A stretch of DNA of 64,000 nucleotides from Singulisphaera sp. (GTDB lineage: Bacteria > Planctomycetota > Planctomycetia > Isosphaerales > Isosphaeraceae), in the NCBI GenBank assembly GCA_027451445.1, contig DAIDJG010000361.1, positions 1 through 64,000 on the forward strand, written 5' to 3'. Of this stretch, positions 55,001-63,078 are shown in pieces (position 1 is the stretch's first letter; each line of letters opens with the position of its first letter). A model generated the notes under the pieces. The model was not told where the DNA came from and ran no database searches. It saw only the letters and a program-made list of their open reading frames with translations. Made by a program: the position numbers and the translations under genes.

Positions 55001-57148
55001 TCGGCCACCCCGTACACCATCACGGTCGACGCGACCGACAACGGCCTCCCCACTCCGCAAAGCACCGCGGTGCCATTCCACGTGACGGTGAACGCTCCGA
55101 ACACCAAGCCAACGCTCAGCCCGATCGCTAACATGACTGTGATCGCCGGGACGGCGCTCAGTTTCACGGCCAGCGCGACCGACCCGGACGCAGGCCAAAC
55201 GATCACGTATTCACTGGGCGCCGGCGCGCCGGCAGGTGCGTCGATCGACTCATCCACCGGTGCGTTCACCTGGACGCCGACCGCCGCCCAGGTGGCCGGG
55301 AGTCCGTACACTGTCACGGTACGGGCGACGGATGACGGCACTCCCCCGCTGAGCGATCAGCAGAGCTTCACGGTCGTCGTGTTCGGCCCACCCGGCGCGC
55401 CTCGGCTCAGCGCCGGTAGCGACACCGGGACGGTCGGCGATGGGCTGACCCGCGACAATGGGTCGGCCGGGGCGCCACTGACCTTCATCGTTTCGGGCGT
55501 CTCGCCCGCCAACGGCTTCGTCCGCCTCTACGACGCCGACACGCTCGCCTTGTTGACCCCCCTCCCCGTCCAGGCGACCGGCGGTTCCGCCACGATCACC
55601 CTCGCAGGGGGGGCCGCGCTGCCCTTCAGCGATGGCGCCCACCACGTCGAGGCGACCGACGCCGCCACCGCGAGCGGCGTCGAGACGGCGCCCTCCGCGA
55701 CGTCCGCATTCATAGTGCAGTCGAGTTTGTTGATCGTCTCCACCACGCCCAGCGATAAGTCATTCCAGACCGCGCTGCCGGGAGGACAGGTGGTCGTGGT
55801 TTTCAACCACACCCTCGCCGGCCTGACCGACGGCCAGTCGCCCATTTCCTCCTCGGCCCCGTTTAACCCGTACGATGTTTTTCTCCTGGCCCGTGGGCCT
55901 GACGCCGTCTTCAGCGCGCCCGACCCCAACGTGCCCAACACGGGCGACCTGCCCCTGCACGCCGACGTCGTTTACCACACCCTGCCCGGCGGCGAGTCCG
56001 AGTTTGTCATCACCCCCACCGAGCCGATGTCGACCGACGTTTATCTCATCAGCGTCGGCCTCAACACCTTCACCGACCTCGCCGGCAACCCCCTCACGGA
56101 TTCCGCCGGTGGATACCGCACGTTCCTCCTCCAGCCGCCGCCGAGCAGCACCGCGGCGCTTCAGGTAACGGGCGTCACCGCCGAGAACGGCGCCGTGACG
56201 GTCAACGGCAACACGATCGTCCAGCCCGACGCCCTGACGATCCACTTCAATCGGCCGCTGTACCCCGGGGCGGCGACCGGCGGCAATGTCGAGCTCATCG
56301 CGCAGCTTGGGCCGGCCAGCTACTTGCAGGTCGCTGCGACCGCGGCCTACAGCCCCACGGCCGACGCCATCGTGCTCGTGCCGAACGCCCCACTCAATCC
56401 GGGCACGAACTACATCGTCGCGGTCGGCTCGGCGGTCTCGGCCGACCAGAACTTTGGCAGGCCGGGCCAAGCGCTGGGTGCGCCGTATTACAACTCATTC
56501 CACGTGAGCAACGCGCCCCTCGGGCCTGGCAGCGGCCCGTTCGAGGTCGCGACGGACGGCACGGGGAACCCCGTCCTGTTGCCGCAGGCGAACAACGACG
56601 ACATCTGGACGGCGCCGATCGCCTATGCTGCCGCCACGTTCACCAAGCAACTTGACCCAACGAGCCTGGAGCGCTACTCGTTCATGTTCCTGCCCCAGCG
56701 CGGGGGGCTTATCGACACGGCGTTCGACCCGGGAGACCTCCCCTTGAACGGGGTAGAGTCGTACAACCCGAACACGCGACAATTGATTTTCGTGCCGAGT
56801 CAGCCGGTCGGCAACGACATCTACGAGTACGCGCTGGGAAACTTGCGCTCGACGGCGGGCGACGCGCTGCTGAACAACGCTGGCCAGCCGGCGGCGGCCG
56901 GCGGCAACCCGCCCTACTATGAGACGTTCCTGGAACAGAAATCGCTCAGTGCGACGGCCGCGAGCCGGAGCGCTGCGCTGCTGACGACCGGGACCGTGGC
57001 GACCCCCACGCCCGCACCGCCAACGACCGCGTTTGCAACAGTGCCGGCACGCCCTCTGAGGCCGCAAATCGCGCCCACGGCGGGCCGGGCGGGCCTCGTG
57101 CGCGTGGCGCAGCGTCAAGACGAGCGCCACGCGAGCCATCCCAGATGA
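52001..57148 (+). CDS. 1715-aa LEPR-XLL secreted protein with ELWxxDGT propeller repeats
   Basis: The start at 52001 (MPDTTLPRDASPW) is preferred; LEDRTLL at residues 34-40 is the LEPR-XLL motif of large planctomycete exported proteins. From about residue 40 to 930 there are about 14 repeats carrying ELWxSDGTxxGT (for example ELWVSDGTPQNT, QLWTTDGTTAGT, ELWKSDGTQAGT), a likely beta-propeller. Two cadherin-like/He_PIG Ig domains follow (about 935-1128; GASINATTGAFSWTPTAAQA and its near-copy GASIDSSTGAFTWTPTAAQV), and then Big_5/SbsA-type Ig domains to the end. It should sit on the cell surface; ligand unknown. Monocistronic. Confidence 0.9.
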   Translation: MPDTTLPRDASPWNLSKWATARRRRMRVPGVEALEDRTLLAVTMLGDLNQADVTPIDLTPSGAKLYFLVPDSAGQELWVSDGTPQNTTEVTHVNASSYGFSSDPLVPGTGGRVFFASTSAAGDTELWVSDGTLDGTVAITNLNAGHGGMQIGEIVQSTSTFFSSTPVYFTANDGTHGWQLWTTDGTTAGTKSLTTITAPQFNYSPTVLDLTPAADSSGTVYFVADDATTGEQIWDVSAAFGGPPTVVQLTSGAGITGSVSDLTYVNGTVFFLVTNYMYSATGPGTEQSVVERVDSTTPGGVTTLTPTLATGQNIEGGFTALGNKLVFVASITSATTGRKSYTFGTSDGTVAGTFTSSFQSFSNAPANLTALGNTLLFSVNDGTTGTELWATSESGFAQEVDDLWPGPGSSIQGPAPGTPYYPAPSAFVNVNGTVYFAAATSALGLELWKTDGTTVSLAADVNPGAGSSIPEDLVNFNGVVAFVAHDGTGGNQVWTTDGLPTGTAAIATFNPAQTQGSDPTPLGVVNGVLYFQADDGVHGPELWSTDGTAAHTALFKDLTPGVDGSNPNVVLPYGTGFLVLAGGRVWASDGTPAGTTPISPASVTANPSVLVKSGNLYYFTAPGYNSAGQYATVDLWSTNGTAASTHEVAVIDSGSANTDIGDPTDVNGTLYFTVNATVSTGTPPSFPGPTYELWKSDGTQAGTVLVQTGAVFDAVTGMTSFRNELFFLTQTALEASDPATGSTATVRPSLGLTAGFYGMVTLGGRLAFVAGNEVWVTDGSPAGTTMVTNTALVSSTSSPESLTSVNGQFEFAAVDATTGLMALFRSDGTTAGTAVVHDFTPAAGSTIQISQITPVGAGAYFLVDQSNTTTSQSSTALWWTDGTSALPVPGADFTGAPGVGLQGILAGGSYVALVGQTLVFTADDGVHGAELWALTNAPPVVGAITDRTTVTGQTVSFSVNATDPDPGQTVKYSLGPGAPAGASINATTGAFSWTPTAAQASATPYTITVDATDNGLPTPQSTAVPFHVTVNAPNTKPTLSPIANMTVIAGTALSFTASATDPDAGQTITYSLGAGAPAGASIDSSTGAFTWTPTAAQVAGSPYTVTVRATDDGTPPLSDQQSFTVVVFGPPGAPRLSAGSDTGTVGDGLTRDNGSAGAPLTFIVSGVSPANGFVRLYDADTLALLTPLPVQATGGSATITLAGGAALPFSDGAHHVEATDAATASGVETAPSATSAFIVQSSLLIVSTTPSDKSFQTALPGGQVVVVFNHTLAGLTDGQSPISSSAPFNPYDVFLLARGPDAVFSAPDPNVPNTGDLPLHADVVYHTLPGGESEFVITPTEPMSTDVYLISVGLNTFTDLAGNPLTDSAGGYRTFLLQPPPSSTAALQVTGVTAENGAVTVNGNTIVQPDALTIHFNRPLYPGAATGGNVELIAQLGPASYLQVAATAAYSPTADAIVLVPNAPLNPGTNYIVAVGSAVSADQNFGRPGQALGAPYYNSFHVSNAPLGPGSGPFEVATDGTGNPVLLPQANNDDIWTAPIAYAAATFTKQLDPTSLERYSFMFLPQRGGLIDTAFDPGDLPLNGVESYNPNTRQLIFVPSQPVGNDIYEYALGNLRSTAGDALLNNAGQPAAAGGNPPYYETFLEQKSLSATAASRSAALLTTGTVATPTPAPPTTAFATVPARPLRPQIAPTAGRAGLVRVAQRQDERHASHPR

Positions 57149-57533
57149 CCCGGTCCCTACGGGAACGTTACCGAGTGGGCCCAGCCCCGTGGGGGTGCGC
57201 CCCTGACCGCCCCAGGCGCCGCTGAGCGCAATCGCGTTCGAGTGCGGTCTGCCGCGTCACGACCGTGTGCCCTGCTGCGTACCTTCGCTGTGAAAGTTCA
57301 CCGGACGACGCCTTGGTCCGTACATTTGAGTTGGTGGATGAGATCGTGCCACTCCTCAGCCAGGGCCATGCCGCCTTTGCCGGGCCACCAGCGAAATCGC
57401 GGAATTTGAATTCTCACGTTTAGATTCCGCTGATCCATTGACTGGCCAGATTTCCCTGGATAACCTCACCCGATCGACACGCGCCTGACGTCCTCTCACT
57501 TCAACCCACCCCTTTCGAAGGAGCACGCGAACA
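57149..57533. other. Intergenic region of 385 bases
   Basis: No gene or clear terminator recognised. A GAAGGAG-like ribosome site precedes 57534. Confidence 0.45.
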
Positions 57534-58343
57534 ATGCCGGTACTCGAGAGCAAATGGGACACTCTCTGGAAGGACTTCGAGAACGTCCGCAAGAGCGAGT
57601 GGCTGAAGGCCACGGAAGCCGGCGAATACAACGCGATGGTCAAGGAAGCGAAGGCCGCCAAGACCATCCTGAAGGCGCTGGATTCGGGCGAGACCGATCT
57701 CCTGAACGCCTGTGGGAACACACAGGGCAAGACGTATGATGAGGTGCCGTTCTTTCTGAAGGCCTGGGTCACCAAGATGAAGGTCCTGAATAAGGGCGAC
57801 CTCAAGAACAAGGCCGCAGCCTTGCTCAACAACATGGACAAGGCCACCAAGCCCAAGACCTACCGCGCGCTGAAGGTCTTGATCACAGGGATCGACGGCA
57901 TCACGGCGCACGCCGAATACGTTGAAAAGACGCTCAAGGACGCGGCGGCCAAAGCGGGCAAGGAAGTGAGCAGCCAGGAACGGATCGCGGCGGTTCAGTC
58001 CATGGCGCTCGCCCAGGTGAAGAAGGGGGCAACCAAGGCACTGGCAGAGGCCCAGAAGGTCAAAGCCAATCCGACGCCCGAGACCTGGACTGCGATGATC
58101 AACAACGGAGGAACGCGCGACCTGATCATGGGGCTCGTGTCGCTGGCGTCGGCGCAAAACAAAGGGGATTTCGGGAACGTTCCCGCGGCTTTGGCCCACA
58201 AGAACGCGTGTCAGCCGTTCAACACCGGCCAGGCGATGGCCGTCCTTGGCGACAATGACGGCCCGCCCGTCGTGACCCAGCGACTGAAGGCCTGGACCCA
58301 GCTCGTCAAGGCCGTCGTCAACGACTACCAGGCACACTGGTAA
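57534..58343 (+). CDS. Helical hypothetical protein, 269 aa
   Basis: An unrecognised, Lys/Ala-rich cytoplasmic protein, without signal peptide or membrane segment. Starts with MPVLESKWDTLWKDFENV after a good AAGGAG site. Helices alternate with short turns; a mixed segment (about 60-110) holds KAWVTKMKVLNKGDLKNKAAALL. The low charge asymmetry and repeat-like helices could be a DNA- or protein-binding bundle, but no motif supports it. A hairpin at 58356-58390 may end its transcript. Confidence 0.75.
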   Translation: MPVLESKWDTLWKDFENVRKSEWLKATEAGEYNAMVKEAKAAKTILKALDSGETDLLNACGNTQGKTYDEVPFFLKAWVTKMKVLNKGDLKNKAAALLNNMDKATKPKTYRALKVLITGIDGITAHAEYVEKTLKDAAAKAGKEVSSQERIAAVQSMALAQVKKGATKALAEAQKVKANPTPETWTAMINNGGTRDLIMGLVSLASAQNKGDFGNVPAALAHKNACQPFNTGQAMAVLGDNDGPPVVTQRLKAWTQLVKAVVNDYQAHW

Positions 58344-58355
58344 GCGATCCTGCGC

Positions 58356-58390
58356 GCACAGGGTCCAGGCTCCGCCCACAGACCCTGTGC
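58356..58390. terminator. Hairpin after the helical protein gene
   Basis: GCACAGGGTC (58356-58365) pairs exactly with GACCCTGTGC (58381-58390). No T-tract follows. Confidence 0.5.
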
Positions 58391-58537
58391 CCACTCGCCT
58401 CGAGCGCAAAGCGCGGAGCAAATCGAGGGAACATCGCTCATATCCCTCGCTACGAGCTATACCCATTTTTCTTCGTCGATGGGGCACGCACGCGGTGCCG
58501 GGTAGCAGGAAGGTATTGCAACCTCCCCGCCCCCTCG

Positions 58538-58571
58538 GCACCGGACGTGAGAGTTGTCCCTCATCCAACTC
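58538..58571 (-). ncRNA. Group II intron domain V relic
   Basis: On the minus strand the 34 bases read like domain V of bacterial group II introns (class C style), with the conserved ATGAGG...CTCTCACGTCCGG core, but the closing base pairs and the catalytic AGC triad carry changes (GAGTTGG opposite CCGGTGC), so it is likely inactive. A possible domain VI hairpin (GGAGGTTGCAATACCTTCC) follows towards 58505. No reverse-transcriptase gene remains upstream, so the intron is 5'-truncated. Confidence 0.6.
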
Positions 58572-58681
58572 AAGCCTTCACTAGAGCGCTTAACGGTTGA
58601 GTTGCACACGATCAGCCACCGACGGTCCCGGCTCACCATCATCCCAAACTTCTGGACGCGCCTTAACGTTACGGGCATGGG

Positions 58682-58883
58682 TAAAGCATCCTTCCTCCCC
58701 CCACCGCTCACTGAAGGAGGTTTTTCGGGATTGGTCGTCGCTAGAACATGACAGGCAAGAGGTTAAGCCACGAAACGCGATCGCGATCCATCTTGACACA
58801 ACTTCTTTGTCCATAACGACTAACAGGCGATTGCTCCGGAAAACCTCCATCAGTGAGAAGGGGGGAGGAAGTTCTGATGCTTT
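58682..58883. repeat. Imperfect inverted-repeat element, about 200 bp
   Basis: The left arm (58682-58727; AAAGCATC, CTTCCTCCCCCC, CTCACTGAAGGAGG, TTTTTCGG) reappears inverted in 58835-58883 (CCGGAAAACCTCC, CAGTGAG, GGGGGGAGGAAG, GATGCTTTT). The centre contains CGCGATCGCG. No transposase frame. Possible non-autonomous transposon or decayed IS. Confidence 0.6.
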
Positions 58884-58961
58884 TGTGTTTTGATTGGTTG
58901 TCGCCGTGCGCAATCCAACCGTTCGGCGCTCTAGCCACCGCTGTCCCCATTTCTGCGCCGC

Positions 58962-60017
58962 TCAAGCGATCCATCCGTGTGCGTCGCGAACGGCCAGCAT
59001 CTTGGCGAGGATTTGATTCCAGGTCGTCGGCGTCATCAAGACGGCGTTCGGGAACATACAGCCATCCCAGCAGATGTGCCGGAACGCCTTGGTGAGCTGA
59101 CCGTCCGCGTCGCGGAGCCAGAACCCTGCATGGCGGGGAATGTCGAGCTTCCCGTTCGGATCGTTGGGCAAGCAGTGCCGGCCGGTGTGGTCATGGGAGC
59201 CCGACCCGAACACCGTGGCGTCGTTCTGGGCGACATGGAAATCCATGGTCCAGGGCCGGAGGGCCGCCGTTAAGGTGCGCAAGCCCTTGTCGAGCGCCGC
59301 GCTGTCCGACCATTGGAAAGTCGGTGGCAAGATGCGGTCCTCGGGAGCGTTCTCACCGAGTGCGAAGAGCAGTGTGTGCGCCATATCGGCCTGAAAGCCG
59401 ACCGTTTCGGGTTCGCCGACGCGTTCGAGCAAGTCGACCACTTTGCGCCAGGAGTGCATACCTCCCCAACAGATCTCACCCTCGGCGGCGAGCCGTTCAC
59501 CGTGATCTCTGGCGATCCTGGCAGCCTCCCGGAACGTCGCGGCAATCTTCGCCTGGTTGCCGACGGGATCACGCGCCCATTCCACGGGACTGCACGCCGA
59601 GTCGATCCGCACGACGCCATGCGGTCGGACGCCTAGCTCACGTAGCCGCTGGCCAATGCGACACGCCTTGCGGACCTGTTGCAGGAACCGCGTTCGTCCT
59701 TCACCTTCATCGAGCGCAGGTCCGCCCCCCATGGGCGTCCAAACCGGGGCACCGAGAGAGCCGATCTCCAGCCCGCGCGAAGCAACCTTATCGACGAGTC
59801 GCTTCAGATCATCTTCGGTCGCGTCGATCGCGACGTGAGGCTCGTGTAACGCAAGGTCCACGCCGTCAAATCGGACACCGTCGACTTCAGCTTGGGCGGT
59901 GAAGTCGAGCATCGTGTCGAGGTCGATCGGAGGCTCGGAACCCTCTCCCTTGCCGACGACACCCGGCCAGGCGGAGTTGTGAATCTTGGGAAAGGTGTTG
60001 GGATGGAGCGCGTTCAT
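58962..60017 (-). CDS. Sugar phosphate isomerase/epimerase-like protein
   Basis: A 351-residue TIM-barrel protein of the xylose isomerase-like superfamily. Metal-binding acidic residues are expected in VDGVRFDGVDLALHEPHVAI, EGEICWGGMHS, GFQADMAHTLLF and DFHVAQND, which match the Glu/Asp/His pattern of this family. Substrate unknown; such proteins isomerise sugars or inositols. Start is set at 60017 (MNALHPNTFPKI); an extended N-terminus from 60116 is possible. The gene points away from the TPR gene at 60411 and may have its own promoter in between. Confidence 0.88.
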   Translation of the reverse strand: MNALHPNTFPKIHNSAWPGVVGKGEGSEPPIDLDTMLDFTAQAEVDGVRFDGVDLALHEPHVAIDATEDDLKRLVDKVASRGLEIGSLGAPVWTPMGGGPALDEGEGRTRFLQQVRKACRIGQRLRELGVRPHGVVRIDSACSPVEWARDPVGNQAKIAATFREAARIARDHGERLAAEGEICWGGMHSWRKVVDLLERVGEPETVGFQADMAHTLLFALGENAPEDRILPPTFQWSDSAALDKGLRTLTAALRPWTMDFHVAQNDATVFGSGSHDHTGRHCLPNDPNGKLDIPRHAGFWLRDADGQLTKAFRHICWDGCMFPNAVLMTPTTWNQILAKMLAVRDAHGWIA

Positions 60018-60410
60018 GCCGAGGTCCGGTGCAGGCTGGACGGAAGGAAAGACTCGATTTCCCGGATTGTACCGGGGGGGATCCGCCGGAAGTAGCAGGT
60101 CCCGGCCGTTCAACATCGGGTCAAAGGGACTATCACGAGTGCCGTCCGTGAAAGTGCGCGGGGTTCGCGTCGATGATCGTGCACAGGACGAATAGCCGGG
60201 CTCGAGGGCTCGTGACGTGGCCCTCGTAGCAAGGAGTTGAGTCGACCACGATCGACTGAACGTGTCCTCGCTACTCCCGGCGAACGTTTGAGCCGCATGC
60301 TTCCTGGCGAACTTCGTCTGCCCAGAAATCCTATCTTGTGGTTTGATAGGCGCGGGCGATCAGGGAGATCGTGCGCACTTTGCGCGACCGGATCCAAGGA
60401 GGGTGCAACC
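60018..60410. other. Divergent intergenic region
   Basis: No gene recognised. A small hairpin (CCTATC/GATAGG, 60330-60350) and an AAGGAGGGTG ribosome site near 60397 are present. Confidence 0.45.
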
Positions 60411-61694
60411 ATGACGCGTGAGGAGATGCTGGAGCGGGTTCACTTGCTCGAGAAGGAACTCGAGTTGCTGCGCGAGCGAGTTGAACCCGAGACATCGATG
60501 AACCGTTACGTGGTCAGGCTGAAACGCGCTTACCGCTTCGTTGTGTCGAACTGGACCGCGTTCTCCGTCCTCGGAGCGATTCTCGTCGGTTTTTACGTGT
60601 GGGACATGTTCGGAATCGACTACTATTTCGATTCATACCGCAACACCGCCAACAGCCGCCGGCTTGCGGAGTTCTACTGCTGCCTCGGCGACCGGTTCAT
60701 GACACTCTCCGAGTGGGATGCCGCCGAAGACGCTTACCGCAAGGCACTGGAGATCAACCGGAATAACCTTGATGCCACGTACGGCATTGTGAAGGCCGAG
60801 GTCTTCCAGCCGGTGGGGAAAGAGCACGAGCCTGCACCCGCCGTGATCAGCACCAAGCTGAAGTACCTCGCCGCACGCTTCCCCGACGACCACCAGGTCG
60901 ACTATCTCAAGGGCCTCTTCGCGTGGAAAAACGGCGACTCCGTCCAGGCGAAACAGCTTTGGGAGAGCTCCGCAAAAAAATACGAGCGGGTGCGCAAACG
61001 GCTGGGCCGAGACGATATGGAGGAAGGTTTCGTCGGCGCGTATGTGATGCTCGGAAACCTCAGCTTGGTCGACAACGACTTGCCGAACGCCATCAAGCAC
61101 ACCGAGCTGGCCGTCCGGATTGCGCCCGATCACCCGACGGCCGTGAACAATCTCGGCTACTGTTACTTGCTCAGCGGGCGGGACGCTGACGCTGTGAAGT
61201 TTCTGTCGCAAGCCTTCAACGCGTCCTCTGCTGTGCTTACTGCGTTGAACCTCGGCGATGCTTATCTGAACGCGGGCGATCTGGACCAAGCTCTTTACTA
61301 CCATCAGTACGCGCTTAAGACCCTCAACGACCCGAAAAACGAGAACGAGCGTCTGGTCGGGTACACCTGGACCTATCACGTCCCCCAAGCCGCCGGCCAG
61401 CCGTTGACGCAGCCCACGGTCTTCGTCGGCACGGTCGAGCGAAAGAAGGCGTTCGTGTGCTACGAGCTCAGTCTCGACTACGCCGCCCTGGGTGATTTCG
61501 CCGACGCTGAGAAAATGCTCACACAAGCCCTGCTCCGCGACACCGACAAGGAATACCTCGTCTATTTCATCGCCAGGGCGCACCAGGTCACCGAGCGATC
61601 GAAGCTCGAACCCGGACGGAAGGAATGGTTCGTCAACATTCGTAAGACGATGAACGCGCTCGCATCAGCCCCTTCGAGTGCGCTGAAGCGCTGA
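60411..61694 (+). CDS. TPR membrane protein, 427 aa
   Basis: A 427-residue protein. Residues 2-26 form a short coiled coil (REEMLERVHLLEKELELLRER). One transmembrane helix lies at about 48-66. The rest is TPR repeats: SEWDAAEDAYRKALEINRNN, DLPNAIKHTELAVRIAPDHPTAVNNLGYCYL, GDLDQALYYHQYALK and GDFADAEKMLTQALL. The N-in orientation would place the TPR domain outside the cytoplasm. The start at 60411 has a strong AAGGAGG site before it. No catalytic motif seen; a scaffold role is likely. Confidence 0.92.
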   Translation: MTREEMLERVHLLEKELELLRERVEPETSMNRYVVRLKRAYRFVVSNWTAFSVLGAILVGFYVWDMFGIDYYFDSYRNTANSRRLAEFYCCLGDRFMTLSEWDAAEDAYRKALEINRNNLDATYGIVKAEVFQPVGKEHEPAPAVISTKLKYLAARFPDDHQVDYLKGLFAWKNGDSVQAKQLWESSAKKYERVRKRLGRDDMEEGFVGAYVMLGNLSLVDNDLPNAIKHTELAVRIAPDHPTAVNNLGYCYLLSGRDADAVKFLSQAFNASSAVLTALNLGDAYLNAGDLDQALYYHQYALKTLNDPKNENERLVGYTWTYHVPQAAGQPLTQPTVFVGTVERKKAFVCYELSLDYAALGDFADAEKMLTQALLRDTDKEYLVYFIARAHQVTERSKLEPGRKEWFVNIRKTMNALASAPSSALKR

Positions 61695-61720
61695 ACTCGC
61701 AGTGCGATGCGAATCGATCT

Positions 61721-63049
61721 TTACGACATGGTTTCAAGGCCCGTGAGCGTCCCTGTACTCGAACCAAACCGCCGTGCCTCGATACCCATCCGCTCGAGCA
61801 TCGACAGATACAGATTGCACAACGGCGGTGGACTCTTGGCGTCGAACGCCAGGTGTTCCCCGTGCTTGAATCCACCGCCGGCCAGGAGCACGGGTAGGTT
61901 CTTGCTCGAGTGATTACTGGCGTTGCCGAGGTTGCTGCTGAAGAAGACCATTGTGCGGTCGAGCAGGCTTTCGCCTTGCTCCTCGGTCTTCTTGAGCTTC
62001 TCCAGCAACTCGTGCACCGTCTTCATCTTCTCCAGTTCGATCGCCTTGAGTTGTTCGATCTTCTTGGGATCCTGACCGTGGTGTGACAGGTCGTGGTGTC
62101 CGAGCGAAACGCCAGGGATTGGCGGCACGAGGCTGGTGCCGAGCAACAGCAAGGTGATGAGCCGGGTGGAGTCGGTCTGAATCGCAAGGTGGATCAGGTC
62201 GAACATGAGCCGGTTCTTGCCGATGAGGTCGGCCGGGTTCATGTTGTTCTGGGGTGGCTTGGCGTCGACCTTGGGCTTGGGTTTCTTCGACCATTGTTCG
62301 GCAACGACCATGCGTTGTTCGAGCTCGCGGACGCTGGTGAAGTATTCGTCGACCTTCTCACGGTCGCGGGATCCAAGGGCGGGCTGGATCCGTTTGGCCT
62401 GGTCCCGGACCATGTCGAGGATGCTCTGGCCGTCGCGCAGACGGCGGGCCTGGGCCTGCACTTCGTCAGGGCGGCCGTCGAGGAAGAGGCGGGCGAAAAT
62501 GGCGGCGGGGTAGATGTCGGACGGGACGAGTGCGCCGCTGCGGGTCCACGACAGGCCGAAACCTTCATGCGAGAGCGACAGACTCGGGAAACGGGTCTGA
62601 CCGCCGATGTGCTCCGCCGCGAACTGGTCGAGCGAAATGCTGTTGCAGAACCCGCCCCGAATCTCCGGGTGCGGGGCGGCGGTGAGGAAGCTGTAGAGCG
62701 AGTCGTGCGTCGAGCCCACATCAGGATGCGACAACCCGGAGATAACGGTGAAATCGTTCCGCAGGTCCTTGATGATGTCGAGGTAGGGCGTGAGCGCGTA
62801 ATCCTTGCCGGCTTCCACCGGAAAAAAGTGCGCGGGGTGCAGACCGAGCGGCGTGCAGATGCAGACCATCCGCCGGATTGGACCCGCATCCGCCGCGGCC
62901 AATCCGCGCGGCTGAAACGCGTCGAGCAACGGCAAGGCCAGAGCGACCCCCGAGGCCCGCAGCATCTGCCGGCGCGTCACCCTCGGCACAACGGGTGTCG
63001 GGGCGGGGGCGTCCAGTTCCGGTACGCCGGAGTGGGTAGTCGGTGTCAT
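61721..63049 (-). CDS. DUF1552 secreted protein
   Basis: A 442-residue protein with a twin-arginine-type signal (VTRRQMLRASGVALALPLLDAF). The body is DUF1552: MVCICTPLGLHPAHFFP, ISGLSHPDVGSTHDSLYSFLT, FGLSWTRSGALVPSDIYPAAIFARLF, and the end LPVLLAGGGFKHGEHLAFD. It is one half of a planctomycete pair; the other, a DUF1592-type protein, lies 29 bases further on in the same direction (upstream on the minus strand). Role unknown. Confidence 0.96.
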   Translation of the reverse strand: MTPTTHSGVPELDAPAPTPVVPRVTRRQMLRASGVALALPLLDAFQPRGLAAADAGPIRRMVCICTPLGLHPAHFFPVEAGKDYALTPYLDIIKDLRNDFTVISGLSHPDVGSTHDSLYSFLTAAPHPEIRGGFCNSISLDQFAAEHIGGQTRFPSLSLSHEGFGLSWTRSGALVPSDIYPAAIFARLFLDGRPDEVQAQARRLRDGQSILDMVRDQAKRIQPALGSRDREKVDEYFTSVRELEQRMVVAEQWSKKPKPKVDAKPPQNNMNPADLIGKNRLMFDLIHLAIQTDSTRLITLLLLGTSLVPPIPGVSLGHHDLSHHGQDPKKIEQLKAIELEKMKTVHELLEKLKKTEEQGESLLDRTMVFFSSNLGNASNHSSKNLPVLLAGGGFKHGEHLAFDAKSPPPLCNLYLSMLERMGIEARRFGSSTGTLTGLETMS

Positions 63050-63078
63050 GCGACGATCCAGTATGGGGATGAATCCCG

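Larger units (their letters stand above)
58344..58961. other. Intergenic region with intron relic and inverted-repeat element
   Basis: No intact gene in 618 bases. It holds a terminator-like hairpin, a domain V relic of a group II intron (minus strand) and an inverted-repeat element, described separately. Confidence 0.65.

Noticed and set aside
58590-58913. 107-codon minus-strand frame upstream of the intron relic as a reverse-transcriptase remnant
   Set aside because: No RT or maturase motif can be read in it; it spans the inverted-repeat element by chance.
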